Positions 45,042 to 58,500 of a DNA stretch of 64,000 bases are shown here, piece by piece. The translations under genes and the position numbers were made by a program. Under the pieces are notes generated by a model. That model searched no databases, had not been told where the DNA came from, and saw only the letters and a list, made by a program, of their open reading frames with translations. Positions within the stretch are counted from its first letter, which is position 1, and each line of letters starts with the position of its first letter. The stretch is taken from positions 2,176,056 to 2,240,055 of the forward strand of contig NC_036460.1 in assembly GCF_002775205.1 (NCBI RefSeq), read 5' to 3'. The stretch is from Xiphophorus maculatus. Lineage: Eukaryota; Chordata; Actinopteri; Cyprinodontiformes; Poeciliidae.

Positions 45042-45263
45042 CAGTGCTTCTCAGTTCCAGTCCTCAGGCCCCCTGCCCTGCATGTTTCAGCTGCACCCCC
45101 ATCTCAGAACAGCTGATCCAAATGATTGCATTACCTGTCCTGAGCCACCAAGTACTGCAGAAGCCTGTTAATCACTCATAGATTCAATCCAGGTGTGTGG
45201 CAGCAGGGAAACACCTAAAACATGCAGGGCAGGGGGCCTGAGGACCGGAACTGAGAAGCGCTG
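45042..45263. repeat. hAT-like MITE with ~48-bp terminal inverted repeats
   Basis: Left end CAGTGCTTCTCAGTTCCAGT..., right end ...GGAACTGAGAAGCGCTG. The arms continue inverted through CCTCAGGCCCCCTGCCCTGCATGTTT. Flanks CTTTAATC (45034-45041) and CTTTAAAA (45264-45271) agree in six of eight bases, as expected for an old 8-bp target duplication of the hAT superfamily. Confidence 0.8.
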
Positions 45264-45816
45264 CTTTAAAATGTGTTGCCTAATGCAAAGGCATGCCACA
45301 CTTTTCAGATTTTTCTTCTGAAGAAAATGCTGGTCTATCAAAGAAAAAAAAAAATCACACTGATGTTTGTGGCAAACGTGACAAAACGCGAAAAAGTTAA
45401 AGAGGTACAAATACAGAAAAACAAGGTGGGCATAAAATAATAAAAAAATACATAAACCAGTAGTTCTCATTACTTTAAATCTACTATATATACACATTTT
45501 TAAACTTGGCCAATAAAATATCAAATCCTAATAATTAATCACAATTTCCTATAAGCTTTTCGGGTTTTTTCCTCTTCCCAGTTTTATTTTGGAGGATTTT
45601 GGTCGTCACCTCGCTGTAAAGAGTTCGATCCGATGCTAGCTGGAGGTTTCTGCTACGATGAACCGACTCCGGGTTTTCCGCTCCGCCGGGCGGGCGCGAT
45701 GCTTCGGCGCCCATTTGGGATTGTAGCGCTCCACCACAGAAGAAGAGTGAGAAGCAGAGAAGTGATGGAGGTTGAGAGGAAAATAAAAACATTGGAGATT
45801 TATTTACAGTCGGCCA

Positions 45817-46544
45817 TCATGACCGCGGGCTGTTCTGGGCAGAGTTCAATGAGTCCGACTGGCCTTCATCCTCCTCCTCCTCCTCCTCGTCCTCTTCCTC
45901 CTCCTCATCTTCGGCGGGATGCATGGGGCCGTTGTGTCTCTCCCGTCTCTCAGCGTCTCTGGAGGTCTGGTGTCCGTTTGATGGAGACAGGCTCCGCCCC
46001 TTTTCCTGAGCGCCGCCGTCGCTTTTGTGCTCCGACTTTTTCCTCTTCTGTCCTTCGTCTTCGTCGTCCGTATCGACGCGCCTCTCGTCCTCGTCGTCAT
46101 CGGAGTCGATGCGGTTGAGTCTCTTGCGGATTGGGCGGTCGTCTCCCGATGAAGACTGAGAATCGTCCGAGTCGGACTCGTCTTCGTCGGTGGACGGCCG
46201 GCGTTTCTTCAGCATCTGAGCGAGGAGTTTGCGGCGCTGCTGCGAAAGCATCTCCCTCCTCTTCCCCCGGCCCATCCGCTCCGGATCCTCTTCGTCTCTC
46301 TCCGTCCTCCTCTTCCTCCCATCATCATCTTCATCCTCCCTCCTCAGCTGCCTCCTCTTCAGCCGCCGCCCTCCTTCCTCGTCCTTCTCATCTTCGTATC
46401 TTTTCCGCTTTTTTCTCGTCCTGCCGCTCCGGAGTTCCTCCTCCTCCGCTCCTCTTCTTCTTCTCTTGTCCACTCTCCGCCGGCCATCTTCCTCCTCATC
46501 ATTGTCATCGTCATCATCCTCAGAATCTCTCGAGGAAGCGGAAA
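45817..46544 (-). CDS. rsf1: rsf1 last exon, acidic/basic low-complexity tail
   Basis: 241 residues with runs of Glu/Asp alternating with Lys/Arg (RKRLNRIDSDDDEDERR, EDEEEEEDEEEEEEDE) and a stop at 45817-45819. It probably contacts histones, as an acidic chaperone-like tail. The opposite strand is accidentally open for long stretches because of the GAN-rich codons. Minus-strand AATAAA lies in GTAAATAAATC near 45798-45807, right after the stop. Confidence 0.9.
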
Positions 46545-49500
46545 CTAAAAACAGAAAATATGAAAATGAGAGAAGTAAAGTTATTCTAGTGAAGTAAAAC
46601 AAACAAAAGAAAAACTGAAAACATTTTCGATAACTGAAATAAATGAAAATGGTAACTGAAGGAAAAACTAAAACTAACTGGAACTGTATCATGGGTTAGT
46701 AAAACTAAAACTTTTTGAAATTATAGATGTAAAATCCTTTGTTTTAGTGTTTATGTATCTATTAATTAGCCTTTTGAATTTAGGTAAATGATCTGGACCG
46801 GTCAAGGTCATTTTGCTGGATGATAAATTGTCCCAGAAGTCATTGTGATAAACAATGATACTTATATGTACATAACACTATATTTACCCTGATACTAATA
46901 AAACCTAAACTAAAACTAAACAAAATTTGATTAATAATAACTAATGAAAACAAGCAAATATACTCTTTAAAACTAAATGAATTAGACAAACAAAAAGTCA
47001 AAACAAAATAAAACTAAACTGTAATGAAAACAAAAGAATTGAGAAGCGTTGCCGACCGTCGCTGTAGTCGCTGGAGAAATGCTCCTTCCGCGGTCGGCCG
47101 CGCCGTTTCACCGGCGGCCGCTGGGCCAACGTCCTGGAGTTGTCGGACGACTCCGATGTTTCGCGGTAGTTCACCTGCTGGCGCTGGCCCCGCCTCAGGC
47201 CACGCCTCTTCCTGTCTGCGTCACTGTCCGTCATGTCGCTGAACCGATCTGAATCTGTTGAAGAAAAAACACAAAATAGACGATAAAGTTCAGGAAGGGA
47301 AACATTCAGGATTCTGGGTTTTGTTTTAACCTCCATTTGGGTTCTGGATCAGTGGTTCTACAGCAGCTCTAATACATTTTAAAAGCATCTTAAATATTTA
47401 TGGAATAAATCCCAAATTAAACTTCCACAACCAAACGACAATAATATTTAATAATACAAAATATCAATAATATTTATATATTTTATTCTCATTATTACAT
47501 TGAAAAAAATTTATTTGTTGTTTGCATCATTTTATTTTCTCATTTCTGCAAATGTTTTGTTAAAACTGTTACCAATCTTTTTTTCCAGGAATTTCTGAAA
47601 TATTTAAGAAACTCATAACTACAGACTATTTTTGCTCTTTTCTGTTATGTAATTAGTTATTTTAGCCCTAAATTAAAGTATGATTCATCGAATGAATCTG
47701 ATTAATCCGATTAATCATTTTAACCCTAATAATTTCTTACGATAACAAATCAATGTTCTCAAAGTTTAATTTCTAAACTTATGCTGATTAATTATTTTAA
47801 AGTTTTGTAACGCATCTTTAACAAGATGGCTAATAACAGAACCTAAATAAAAAAGAAGGAGAAGTGATGGCACCCACCCATCTCTACATCCGTCTCTTCC
47901 TCCTCCTCGCTGGACCGCCTCCGCCGCCGTTTCCTGCCCCGGCGTTGGGGCATCCTGGGTTTGAATTTAGGCGTCCCTCTCGTGCCCCGTTTGGGACGCG
48001 CGCCTCTGTCCCAGCTGCCGCCGTCGCTGCCTGCGTCTTCATCGTCCTCCTCGCCGTCGTCGGCACCCGAAGCGGCGAATTCTTCTTCCTCCGAGCTGCA
48101 GGAAGAAAATCAGAAGGAATCAGACGAACGTCGGGGAGGAGGAGGAAGTATAAAACCGTGATGGCGACCTGTTGCTGAGCATAAACTCTTCTTCGCTCTC
48201 TATCGCCGTGCTGTCGCTCTCCAGGTCGTTCAGCCGCCGTCTCTTCTTGTTCCTGGCGGTGCGGCTCTGGGTTCTGATTGGCCGCTGGTTCTCCTTCACG
48301 CCCTCGGACACAACGGAGGGGATCTCTTTCCCCGTTTCTGCTCCTGAAACCCAGTAAAAGTTAAAATAAAAAAATTCAAAGTTTAGCTACATTTAGAAGT
48401 CGGTCACAGGGCTTTAGTCACAATACAACCACAAACCTGAAGTATTTCATTGGCATTTTACATTAAGGACCAACACAGAGTCACATGATTAGGAAAGATG
48501 ACCTATTATGCTTCCTTCAACAGGTCAGCATGTGGCTCTGGTCTATACAAAACATGTTCCCTACAGTTTTTGCAAAAAATTTGATTTTATTCTGCTCATT
48601 TCTGCCTATTCTCCTGTTTTTGGACCTCTTGTCCCTTTAAATCCAAATAAGCTGCTGCTGGCCACGCCCCCAACTCAACGCTTACACTCACATGTGAAAA
48701 CAGATGCTCAATCATACAAGTGTACATCTTTGAAAAGCAGAAGTGGAGCCTCCTGCACAACCATCCTGTTATTCAGCAGGTATAAGTTAGTCAGTCAGAG
48801 TCGATGAGTATGATGGAGTATTAGATAATAATTTATAACTTAATAATAATTTTGAATAGAATAGAATATACTTTATAGATCCCCAAGAGGAAATGATTTA
48901 TTTCCCCTTGAGGAAATGCTACTCCATCTAAGGTGGTAATATTAATTACAAAAATAAATTTTATGACTATTCTCGTCATTTGTATAACTCTATTCTTGTA
49001 ATTTTATGACTTTATTCTTGTATCGTTACAACTTTTTTCTCACAATATTACGACTTTATTCTCGTAATTAAATTTTTTCATACAATGGCTCTAATACTCC
49101 TCCATAGATGGGAATGATTGAGGTAAAACAGAAAAAATGCTGCAAGAAAAACTGAGCAGCGGCAAAAAGCTTGAGACTAGGGCTCACGTTCTAGCAGGAC
49201 AGCAGAGTTCGAATGGCCTAGTCAAAGTTCAGAGCCAAGGTTTGTGGTTATATTGTGGCAAAGGGTGTCTAAATACTAAATAACGCTCAGATATTGGATT
49301 CTCACCACTGCAGAGATCCCTGATGTCCTCCTCTATGGCCTCATCGATGGCGTCATCGAAATCATCAAACCTGCACCAGAACCAGAACCAGAGTTCAACC
49401 TTCCTTCGTTACGGGTCACAGAACGCAAAATGACACAAACTCTCCCTGACGTCAAACCAAACCCGCTCCCACCTGTAGCTGATGTGTTTCCTGGTCCTGG

Positions 49501-52500
49501 TTGATCTCCTCCCCAGGTTTTTGGTCTTTTTTGGATCTTTTTTCTTGGTAGATTTCTCTTCCTCCTCCTCCTCCTCCTCTTCCACATCTCCCTCCTAAAA
49601 AACAAAACAAATGACTGCAAACAAAATCCTCTTCAAAACAAAATCCACTGAATGTGAAGGAGCGCACAGATAAAACCTGACAGCTACCCTGCAAAAACAC
49701 AAAATCTTAGCAAGTATTTCTGGTCCAGTTTCTAATGTAAATATTGTCGTAATACGAAACAAACTTAAAAGTTTTTTTTAGCAAGACAAAGGAGCTTAAT
49801 TCATGTAACAATTCATTCATTTTGATGAGAAAATACTAGTTCCACTGGTAGATTATTTAACTTTAAACAAAACATTTGAAAGTAAAACTATCTGCCAGTG
49901 GAATTATAACTAGGTTGCTAGGTTACGGGCTGGGCTTGGCTGGCGTTGCTAGGTAACGGAGCAGTGGAATATTCTACCAGTGGAACTTCTTACTTTCTAT
50001 TAATATTAAGGAATTATTGACTGAAAACAAGCTCCAATAACTTGCAGAAAAGTTACTTTTAAGTTAGTTTGTCTTATTTCAAGTGTAATAATACATTTGC
50101 AGAAGAACTGTACAAAAATTACTTGGTAAGATTTTGTGTTTTTGCTGTGTGCAGATCTAACACAGCGTGGCAGAACCGGACTTACAGGAATGATGTTCTC
50201 CACACTGATGCCGACGTAAACCAGCCGTTCCCTCCTGGAACGAAGGAAAACGTTAAGAATTGTTCTTGTCAGCAGTGTTCAAACTTTTTGCACAAAAGAC
50301 CAAAATCTCCAAGCTGAATCTGTTCACACGCAGGAGCCACAATTTATTTGTATTTTTTTTCAGCTAAAAATGCAAAAATCTATATTTTTTACCTCATTTA
50401 TTTCTATTTTTCCAATTTAATTAACAGACTACACAAATATAACAATACAGCCAAAATAATACAAAGTGCTAAATAATTCTTCTAGCAAATCATTTTCTGT
50501 TTACTTGCTCAGGAACAAATAAACATGCATTTTAATTAAAAAAGTCTGAAAAAGTGTCTCAAAGTTGTACAGTTTCATAACTTATTAGTTATGAATAGTA
50601 GTTTATTCCATAGTTTATTCCAGCAACAAAAACAGGAATTGAAAACTCTTTACTGCATTTAGCCCATTTTAATTGTTGGCTGTGATAACGTCTGTTTTTG
50701 GGTAAAAAGTTGGAAAGTTGTGGCTCTGCTCACTTTTAAAATGAAAACAAAAAAGTGGAAAATACATGTTTTGTACCTAAAATATATTATCTAAGATATA
50801 CATTTGTTATTGAAAATATCATGCAAAGAAACACACATCTGCATCAGCTCCATTTTCTGGAGTAAACCATTCATAAACTGCATCCAAGGGCCACACAAAA
50901 CTTTACCTTCAGTGCAATTTACAAATAAATAAAGATGCTAAAAAACAATCATATTTTGTTGGTTTACCTCCGCTCTGCCCGTTCCTTCTTCTTCAGAGCG
51001 CTGTCCAGGTTCTGCAGCTGCTCCTCCAGTTTCTCACACAGCATCTTCTACAAGAACAATACATACAGATACGTACAGATCAGTTCATCCCATCTCCTGA
51101 GTCCAGCCGTCAGTTTGTGGTCAAATGAGGGAAAAACTGCTCATTTAAAAACCAGAAACATGAACCTTAACCAGGACTGGCTGCAGCTGCATCAGAAAAT
51201 TTAAGGTGAGTAAATTATATGACACCAAAACTGTAATTATTGTTTATTTAAAAACCTTTTTCACTATTTTATTGTTTGTTCAATTGATTTCCAGTTTAAA
51301 ATGAACAAAAAGTCTTTAATGAAAAGGCAGTTTGAACAAAAAAAAAAAGATCTTGTAGACGTTCCTCTCAAAAGTTAATTTGCTAAACCATCAAAATCAA
51401 TAATTTGAACAATAAACTGAACTTAATAAGAATAAAACTAGAACTTTAAATTTGCTTGTATGAGTGGATGAAAGCATTTTTTGTTGTTGTAACTCATTTT
51501 ATATGATTTTCCTCTGCGTTGTTGGTGCTGTAGCAGTCCATGTTACAGCAGCCATGATGAGGCCTCTGACTAAAGAAGCTCATGCAAATGATGCTCAAAG
51601 TTTTCTGTAATTTTCTTGATTTTATGATGAATCCCCAGAACAGAACCAGCCTTTTTAAATGGGCAAGATCACGTGTTTCCCAGGCACATAGTTTCATTTT
51701 ATGGGACCATATTAATTAGTAATTATGTTACCGTCAGTTGTTATAAAAATGCTATATATCAAACATGACTGACATTTAAAATGAAAAGAAATGTGACCCA
51801 GTAATGGATGAAACAAAACAATATAAATGAATCACAAAATTTGTATGAAATCATAATTTTTCTGACTGACCAGAACCGTAAACATATATATATATAATAA
51901 ACATATATATAATGTGTTTGTAAATATTTCCAGCTCACATGTTGGCAAGGTGGACAGAACCATTCTCCATCTGGGATCAGCATGAGCGGCGGCCGCAGAC
52001 AGGCGGTGTGGTATCCCTGATCACACGAGTCACACAGCAGGATCTGAGCAAAAAACACACAAATACATGAGGAAACACACTGGTGAGAAAACTCAACACA
52101 GAACCTGCGGATGGCACCAACAAAAAAGTTTTTCATAATTTAAAAGCAAATGTTTTGATTTTTTTGATTCAGGAGTTTCTGCTCGTGTAATGTGAATGGG
52201 AAGTTTTAATCTGCAACTGCGTCTTCACTGTAAAACATTTGAAGGTGGTTCAACCTGAAAATAGACGTTCACCTGCTGCCTTTGAAAAGCAAGTCAACTA
52301 AATATTTCAGAAATTAAAGTTCACCAAGTTGATTTAGCAACAAGAAGATGCTTTAAGATTTTTCTTTAAGTTCTAAAAACTCATTAAACTTAATTTGTGA
52401 GTTGTTATAACTTAATTTATAACTTAACTGTTATAACTTAACTTGGAATTTAAACCAAATAATTCTCAACATTATGGAACATTATTTTAAAACCAGTGAT

Positions 52501-55500
52501 CCCCAAAGGCTTTACATTCCTAATCTAACAGGATCTCTGCGATCAGCGCCGAGCCTCAGGGCAGCTGTGCTGGATGGAGACAGACCACTTATTCACTTTG
52601 AATGTTGCCGGTTTTATCTCGGTTTATTCGTCTGAAATTTTGTGCAAGGAAACTGATCAGGAACCTGATCAGTACAGAAAAATACTTGAAAATAGTAAGC
52701 ATGTATAACAAACGGATCCCATTAACCAAACTGACAAACTGGAGCGCCTCTGCAATAAAATATTATTTCTGTTGCAGTTGTGAAGAGTTTCCTTCAGGAA
52801 ACAAATGACCGATTAATGAATTAATGTAAAGTTGATTAATGATATCGATTGACGATAACAATTAATTGACAAACAGTAATGTTTTGTTTTCCCTCCTATC
52901 AAAGGTGTCGACTGTCTTTCAATAACATGAATTGTAACATTTTTCATAATATGTTTTATTATATATTTTAAAAATATATATAATTAATAATGAATTGATT
53001 CTCCTTAAACACGCAGTATTTGTTAGCGGTTGGTGGGTTCCTCAGCAGACCCATCAGACGGTGGGTGGAACCGGAATCCAACGCAGCGACTACATGGAAG
53101 TACTTGGTCTCATCGGCGGTTTTCCCACGGAGACGGAACTGGGCTTCCACATGCTGGAACCATGGTTCTGGATTGTACTGCCAGAACTCTGGAAGCTTGA
53201 TAACGGCAGCAAAAACAGAAGCGGCGGTAGGAATAACGGCCGCCTGGCAAGAAACTGGGTCCGAAACCACAGCTGGCGAAGAAGCGGCGGCAGCATCTGG
53301 TGAGTTCTCGTTAAAAAACATGTTCAGATGTTGGCAGATGTTCGGGGTCACCAATGTGAAAGTCAGCAGAAAAAGACGAAAATATAAATGGAGTCAGTCT
53401 TGTTTTATTCTCAATGTCTTCCACTCAAAACCAAAAACAGAATGAAGTAAAACCGTTGGTGTGTTCTCACCTAACCTTCTCCCCTTCACAATAAAAGTAC
53501 ACATTCGGGTGTGAAATATATACATTGATTACGCCACAATGTTAACATTATTTTGTGTCAGCTGTATTAATTATTGACCGAATAAACAGAAAACTGTGAT
53601 TTTCTCATGTTATTAAACTTAGGACATATTTATAAATAATAAAACAGCAACCTCACAAGTTGCTGAATGGAAAAATAAAAGACGGAAATATGTTAAAGGC
53701 TTAATTTCCCATAAACAGAGACATTACATAAGTAAGTGCATAGGTTTTTTTGTACTATTTATTTCTTTATCTTTGTTTATTATGTATATACACATAACCT
53801 GCATCTTAACTCGAGTCGAGCAAATCTCAATCTCGTTGTTATCTGTTGATGACAATAACAAATAAATCTTATCTTATCTTATCTTTATATAAGCAAGTGA
53901 GGTTCCTCTTGAAAGAACGTTAAAACTTTGAATCATCTCACGACAGACATCAAAATCTACCTTGCTTATTGTCGCCATGCTTTTTCCGTCATCTTAACAT
54001 CCTCGATTTCAATAATATCGGTTATTTTGGAAAGAGAAACTGACGTTGCTCCGTGACGCAGCTCGACTGAACGAAGGTGAAACTCAGCTTAAGGATCTTA
54101 TATTTCAAAACAGAACCGCATAAAGTGCATTTTCCATCCCTAATCAAACTCTGTTCGGACCGTTTCTCTTTACAGTTCTACCATATCGCCGCCATCTTCT
54201 ATTAAAGGCTACATTTAAGGATGACCAGCGGCGCCCCCTGCTGGATGGCGGCCAAATCACAACACTAAAAAAAGGTCTCCAAGCGGACCTTATTAGTTAA
54301 TTAATTGGAACTAATTTTAATCTAATTAATCAGGAATTAATTGCAAGTCAATTTCTTATTTCCCAAAAAGAAAAATAACAAAAAAAGTGAGTTTGTACCA
54401 GTTCTGGGTGGTTGGGCAGGCCACAGTGAGTGCAGGCATCCTCAGTGGGAATCTCCTCAGATTTACTCAACTCCTCCTCTGAGCCGCTTCCTTCTTTCTC
54501 CTCCTCTCCTCGTTTCTTCCACCCGCCTTCCTCCTCTTCCTCCTCCTCATTTGGTTTGTGTCTCTTGGGGCGAACATTGGTCCATCGTGGTCGCCCGTGT
54601 CTTCGTTTGCCCTGAAAAGATGCAACAGAAAGATGAATAAAAAAGCAACAATTAAATGATCGGCCCACCAGGTCACGTCTGCATGTTTACAGTTAACAAT
54701 AGCTGGGGCCAATTCAGCAACTTTCTTGCTATATTGAGCAACATTTCAGAGAAAAAAATATTGGCATCGGCCAAAATCAGAATCGGAAGGTAATTCTGAT
54801 TTTACGCAGGGATTGGCCAGAAAACTGCAGTCGGTACATCCTTCATTTTTATGTGCTTAGCGGTTTATCAGCAGCATAGCTAAGATTCTTATTTAGCAAA
54901 CTAGTGGTTAGCGAACTTAACTTTTTCCCCACCATTGGCAATAACTACTGTAAAATTTAGTGTAAACATATATTCTCCACTACAACTATGGGGGCCATTT
55001 TGAAAAATGCCCACCAGAGCAAAGAAAACACAAGATCAAGAAAATATATATATAATTTCTATGGTTCAAAATAAGAAGGCTATAGTTCAACAACAAACAC
55101 ATTCAGCTAATAACGGATTTTAGAATCCATGAATGCAATTTTTATGGGCCAAATTATGTATGATTTGGCACCAAACATTAATCTCTGATTAATATTGGCA
55201 AATTTTATGCAAATATATATCTATCCTGACAACCATGGCAGCTATCTTGAATTTTTCAGTGGCTAATTTTTTTTTTAAAGCAAACCTTTGGGAACATCAG
55301 TGCCAAGGTCTGATCTTGTATCCAAAAGATTGATACATTAAATTTTCTTCTACAATAGAGGGGTTACCCTTCGCTTGCTAAATTTTCCAGCGAGTTCGTG
55401 TTTTTGGTTCTTTGTTGAAGGTGAGTTCTGCTCCTCATCGTCCTCTTCCTCATCCACCTCTTCTTCATCCCTCGTTCTGGCAGGCGGCGTCTGTTTCTTT

Positions 55501-58500
55501 TGCGGTTTCTTTCTCTGGCTCTCTGCCGCCTTCGAGCTTGGCCTGCAGTTTGGCAAAGCAGATGATCTTCAAGAAAAAAGGTGCATATATAAGGGATGTT
55601 TAGTGACAATCCGCCGCAGCAGAAGATTTTGACTTCATCGTGATTTTATCCTACCTGCAGATCCGTGCAGATCTCCTCAGCGGCCTCCCTTCTTTCTGCC
55701 CCTCTCGGGTTTTCATCTCCTCCTTTCCTTCTTTTCTCCGTAATTTGTTTCTCCGGTGCGGTGGGATCTTGATCTTCAGCCGGATTCCTTCTTTCTGGAG
55801 TTCGGAAGACGCTTCCTCCAGTGGAACCCTCTTCTGTTCCGAAACAAACCCGATCTTCTTAAGTTTGACGACGCTGACCAGCCCGCCGTTCACCCCTTGT
55901 TCCTGCTGGATCATCTTATTCAGCTTTTCTGCTTTTTGAGGTTCAGAGTCTCCTTTTCCAGACGCTCCTGAGTTTAACGCTGAAACGATTAATCAAATTA
56001 ATTGTGATTAATCGATTATTGAAATAATCGTCAACTCATTTAGTAATCGATTAACCGCTAACTGGAGTATAGAGACTCAAAAAGAGCCATTTGCTAAAAA
56101 AAACAACATATTCAGAGCAGCAATTAAACCAAAACTGTACAAAACCTATCTATATATTGCATTTAAAATAAAACACATTAAATTAAATGTCACATTCTCA
56201 CAGGTTGAGAATGTGACATTTAAATCTCATTTAATGTGGGGAGATTTAAATGATGATGAGGATGAGGGTCAGGAAATCATCAGATCTTCTACCAGCTCCT
56301 TTCCGAACAAATTATGTAAAATCATGTCAATGAGTGAATAATTTGGTTTGTTTTTCTTTTCCTGTTTTTACTTTCTGTCAGTTTGAAATAAATAAATAAT
56401 CGTTAGCTGCAGCCCTACCTGAGTTTATTCCAGGTTCCTCCTTGACGTTTCGGTTCTCCTCCGGTTGACCGCTGCTTTGGTCATTTACCGTCATCTGAGA
56501 GGAGAAACCAACAGATTCTCCTTTTATCTCTGTAAGATCCGATTTCTGGTCCGTTAGCGGTGGGATTGGATGAGCAGGAAGTGCGGCGGCGGCGGTGGCG
56601 TCTTGCTCAGGCGGTCCCTTCCTAACCAGAACCGACTGCCGGCTCACTTCCTCTCCAGCCTTCACGCCGCTTGGTTCCGACTTCGGCCCGTTTTCCTCCG
56701 GAGCTCTGTGGAGCTCAGGTGGGCTGCGGATGACGCCGACGTGACCGATGACTCCGACCTGACCGATGACGCCGTTATGCCCGTCTCTGGGAGGCGGGTG
56801 AGGCGCTCTCCCATTGGTCAGCTCCTGCCTGGAGGTGATGACTTGCTGCAGACAGGACGCCGGGCTTCCTTGCAGTTCTAACGAGTTGGTCGGCTTCCCG
56901 TCTCTCCCCCGACAGTCCTTGCTGTTGATCACGGAGGGATTGCAGACGATGATGCTGCTGCTGGCGTTGTTCAGGTGGTTGGTCTGGAAGCAGCCGGCCA
57001 GCTTCAGGTCCCTCTTCTTCAGTGGTATTTTTGCCTGCTGGTTGCTCCGGACGGCGGCCCTCTCCGCTTCGTCTTCCTTGTTCAGCTTCAACAGAGCGGC
57101 GCCGGGCGCGATGAGGACGGACACGGCGTTTTTAGGTCCGTCTGCGTCCCTGGGCTCAGCTTTGACGGCGGTGATGGTGCTGACGCGGTTATCGAAGGCA
57201 GCCGTCTTCTCCTCCATCTTGGGTTCAGTGTTTTCCTGCTTTACCTCCTCTTCCTTTATTACTGCAGAACAGTAAGGAGTAAACTATCACCCACAGAGAA
57301 ACATCTCGTGCCTTGAGAAAGTATTCACACCGTTTAAGCTTTTTCTAAATTTACCTAGTTACTGTAATAAAAAAAACCCCCAATATTTCAACCTGTGAAC
57401 ATCTAAAAGAGGCATAAGGATCATATTCATCTGATTATTAGAGTTCTTTAGATGGTGGCAGTATCATGCTGTGGGGATGCTGTAAGCTAATTGGAATATT
57501 TTGAATAAATGAAGCAAAATTATGTAAAGTTTTGTCTCTTCATCTTGCTAATGACACCATCTATATGGTAAGACATGGTGGTGGCAGCATCATGCTGCGG
57601 GGATGTCTTTTTATTCAAGAAACTAGAAGCTAACTGGATTTATTTTGGTAGAAGAATCTTGTTCTTTAAATAGATGGAGTTAAATTATGCTAAATACTGT
57701 TACTACATCCTGCTAATGACACCGTTTATAGTTAAGACTTGGTAGTGGAAGCATCATGCTGTGGGGATGTTGTTGTTCAGGAAAATGGAACCGCCTTAGA
57801 GTTCTTTAGGTAAATGAGCTTAATTATACAAAATGGTGTCTCTACATCCTGCTAATAACACAATCTCTATGGTCAAACATGGTGGTGGCAGTATCATGCT
57901 GCGGCCATGCTTTACTATGCAGGGAAATAGAAGCCGATTATAGGAGTTTCTATAAGCATGTGTAATTTTTCTTTGTGTTCACAAATATGTATTAATTTGT
58001 TCTGGTTTATCAGATAAAATCCCAACAAAACACTTTAAAATGTGAGATTATAATGTGATAAAATGGGACAAAGTTAGATTTCAAGGAATTATTTACTTTA
58101 AACAAGCTCCTAAATCTCACTGTAAAGTTATTTGTAAGTTAGTTTTGTCTTATTTAAAGTATACTAAAATATTTTCACTACAAACTAGACAAAAAAAACT
58201 TGGTTAAAGTTTGTGATTTTCAGGTGGAGTCTGACCTTTACTGCAAAGTAAAGATAAACAATGTGACGCTGGTAAATTTAGAGTTAAAATGTGATTCTTG
58301 ACAAGACAATCCAATGTTCTTCATAAGCAGTAAAAAAAAGCTAACCTTGCATCTTTTCTGTCACTGGATTGGTCGTCTTGTTGTCATTTTCTTCCTCTGA
58401 AGCTTTGGGGAGTTTGATGCTGTTGATTCCATCGTTTTTATTTGCTGTGGATCCCAAACCAGAAAATATCCAAATTACATAACCGGAGTCTGATTTAACC

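Noticed and set aside
45633..46589. Long plus-strand Ser/Pro/Arg-rich frames
   Set aside because: Shadows of the acidic GAN-codon-rich last exon of rsf1 on the other strand.
56183..56223. MicroRNA precursor
   Set aside because: The stem is only 18 bp with a 5-base loop and is inside a MITE-like repeat; too short for a vertebrate pre-miRNA.
56570..57316. Plus-strand frames of 103-153 codons
   Set aside because: Antisense of the large rsf1 exon 56419-57261, which is in phase with both neighbouring exons.
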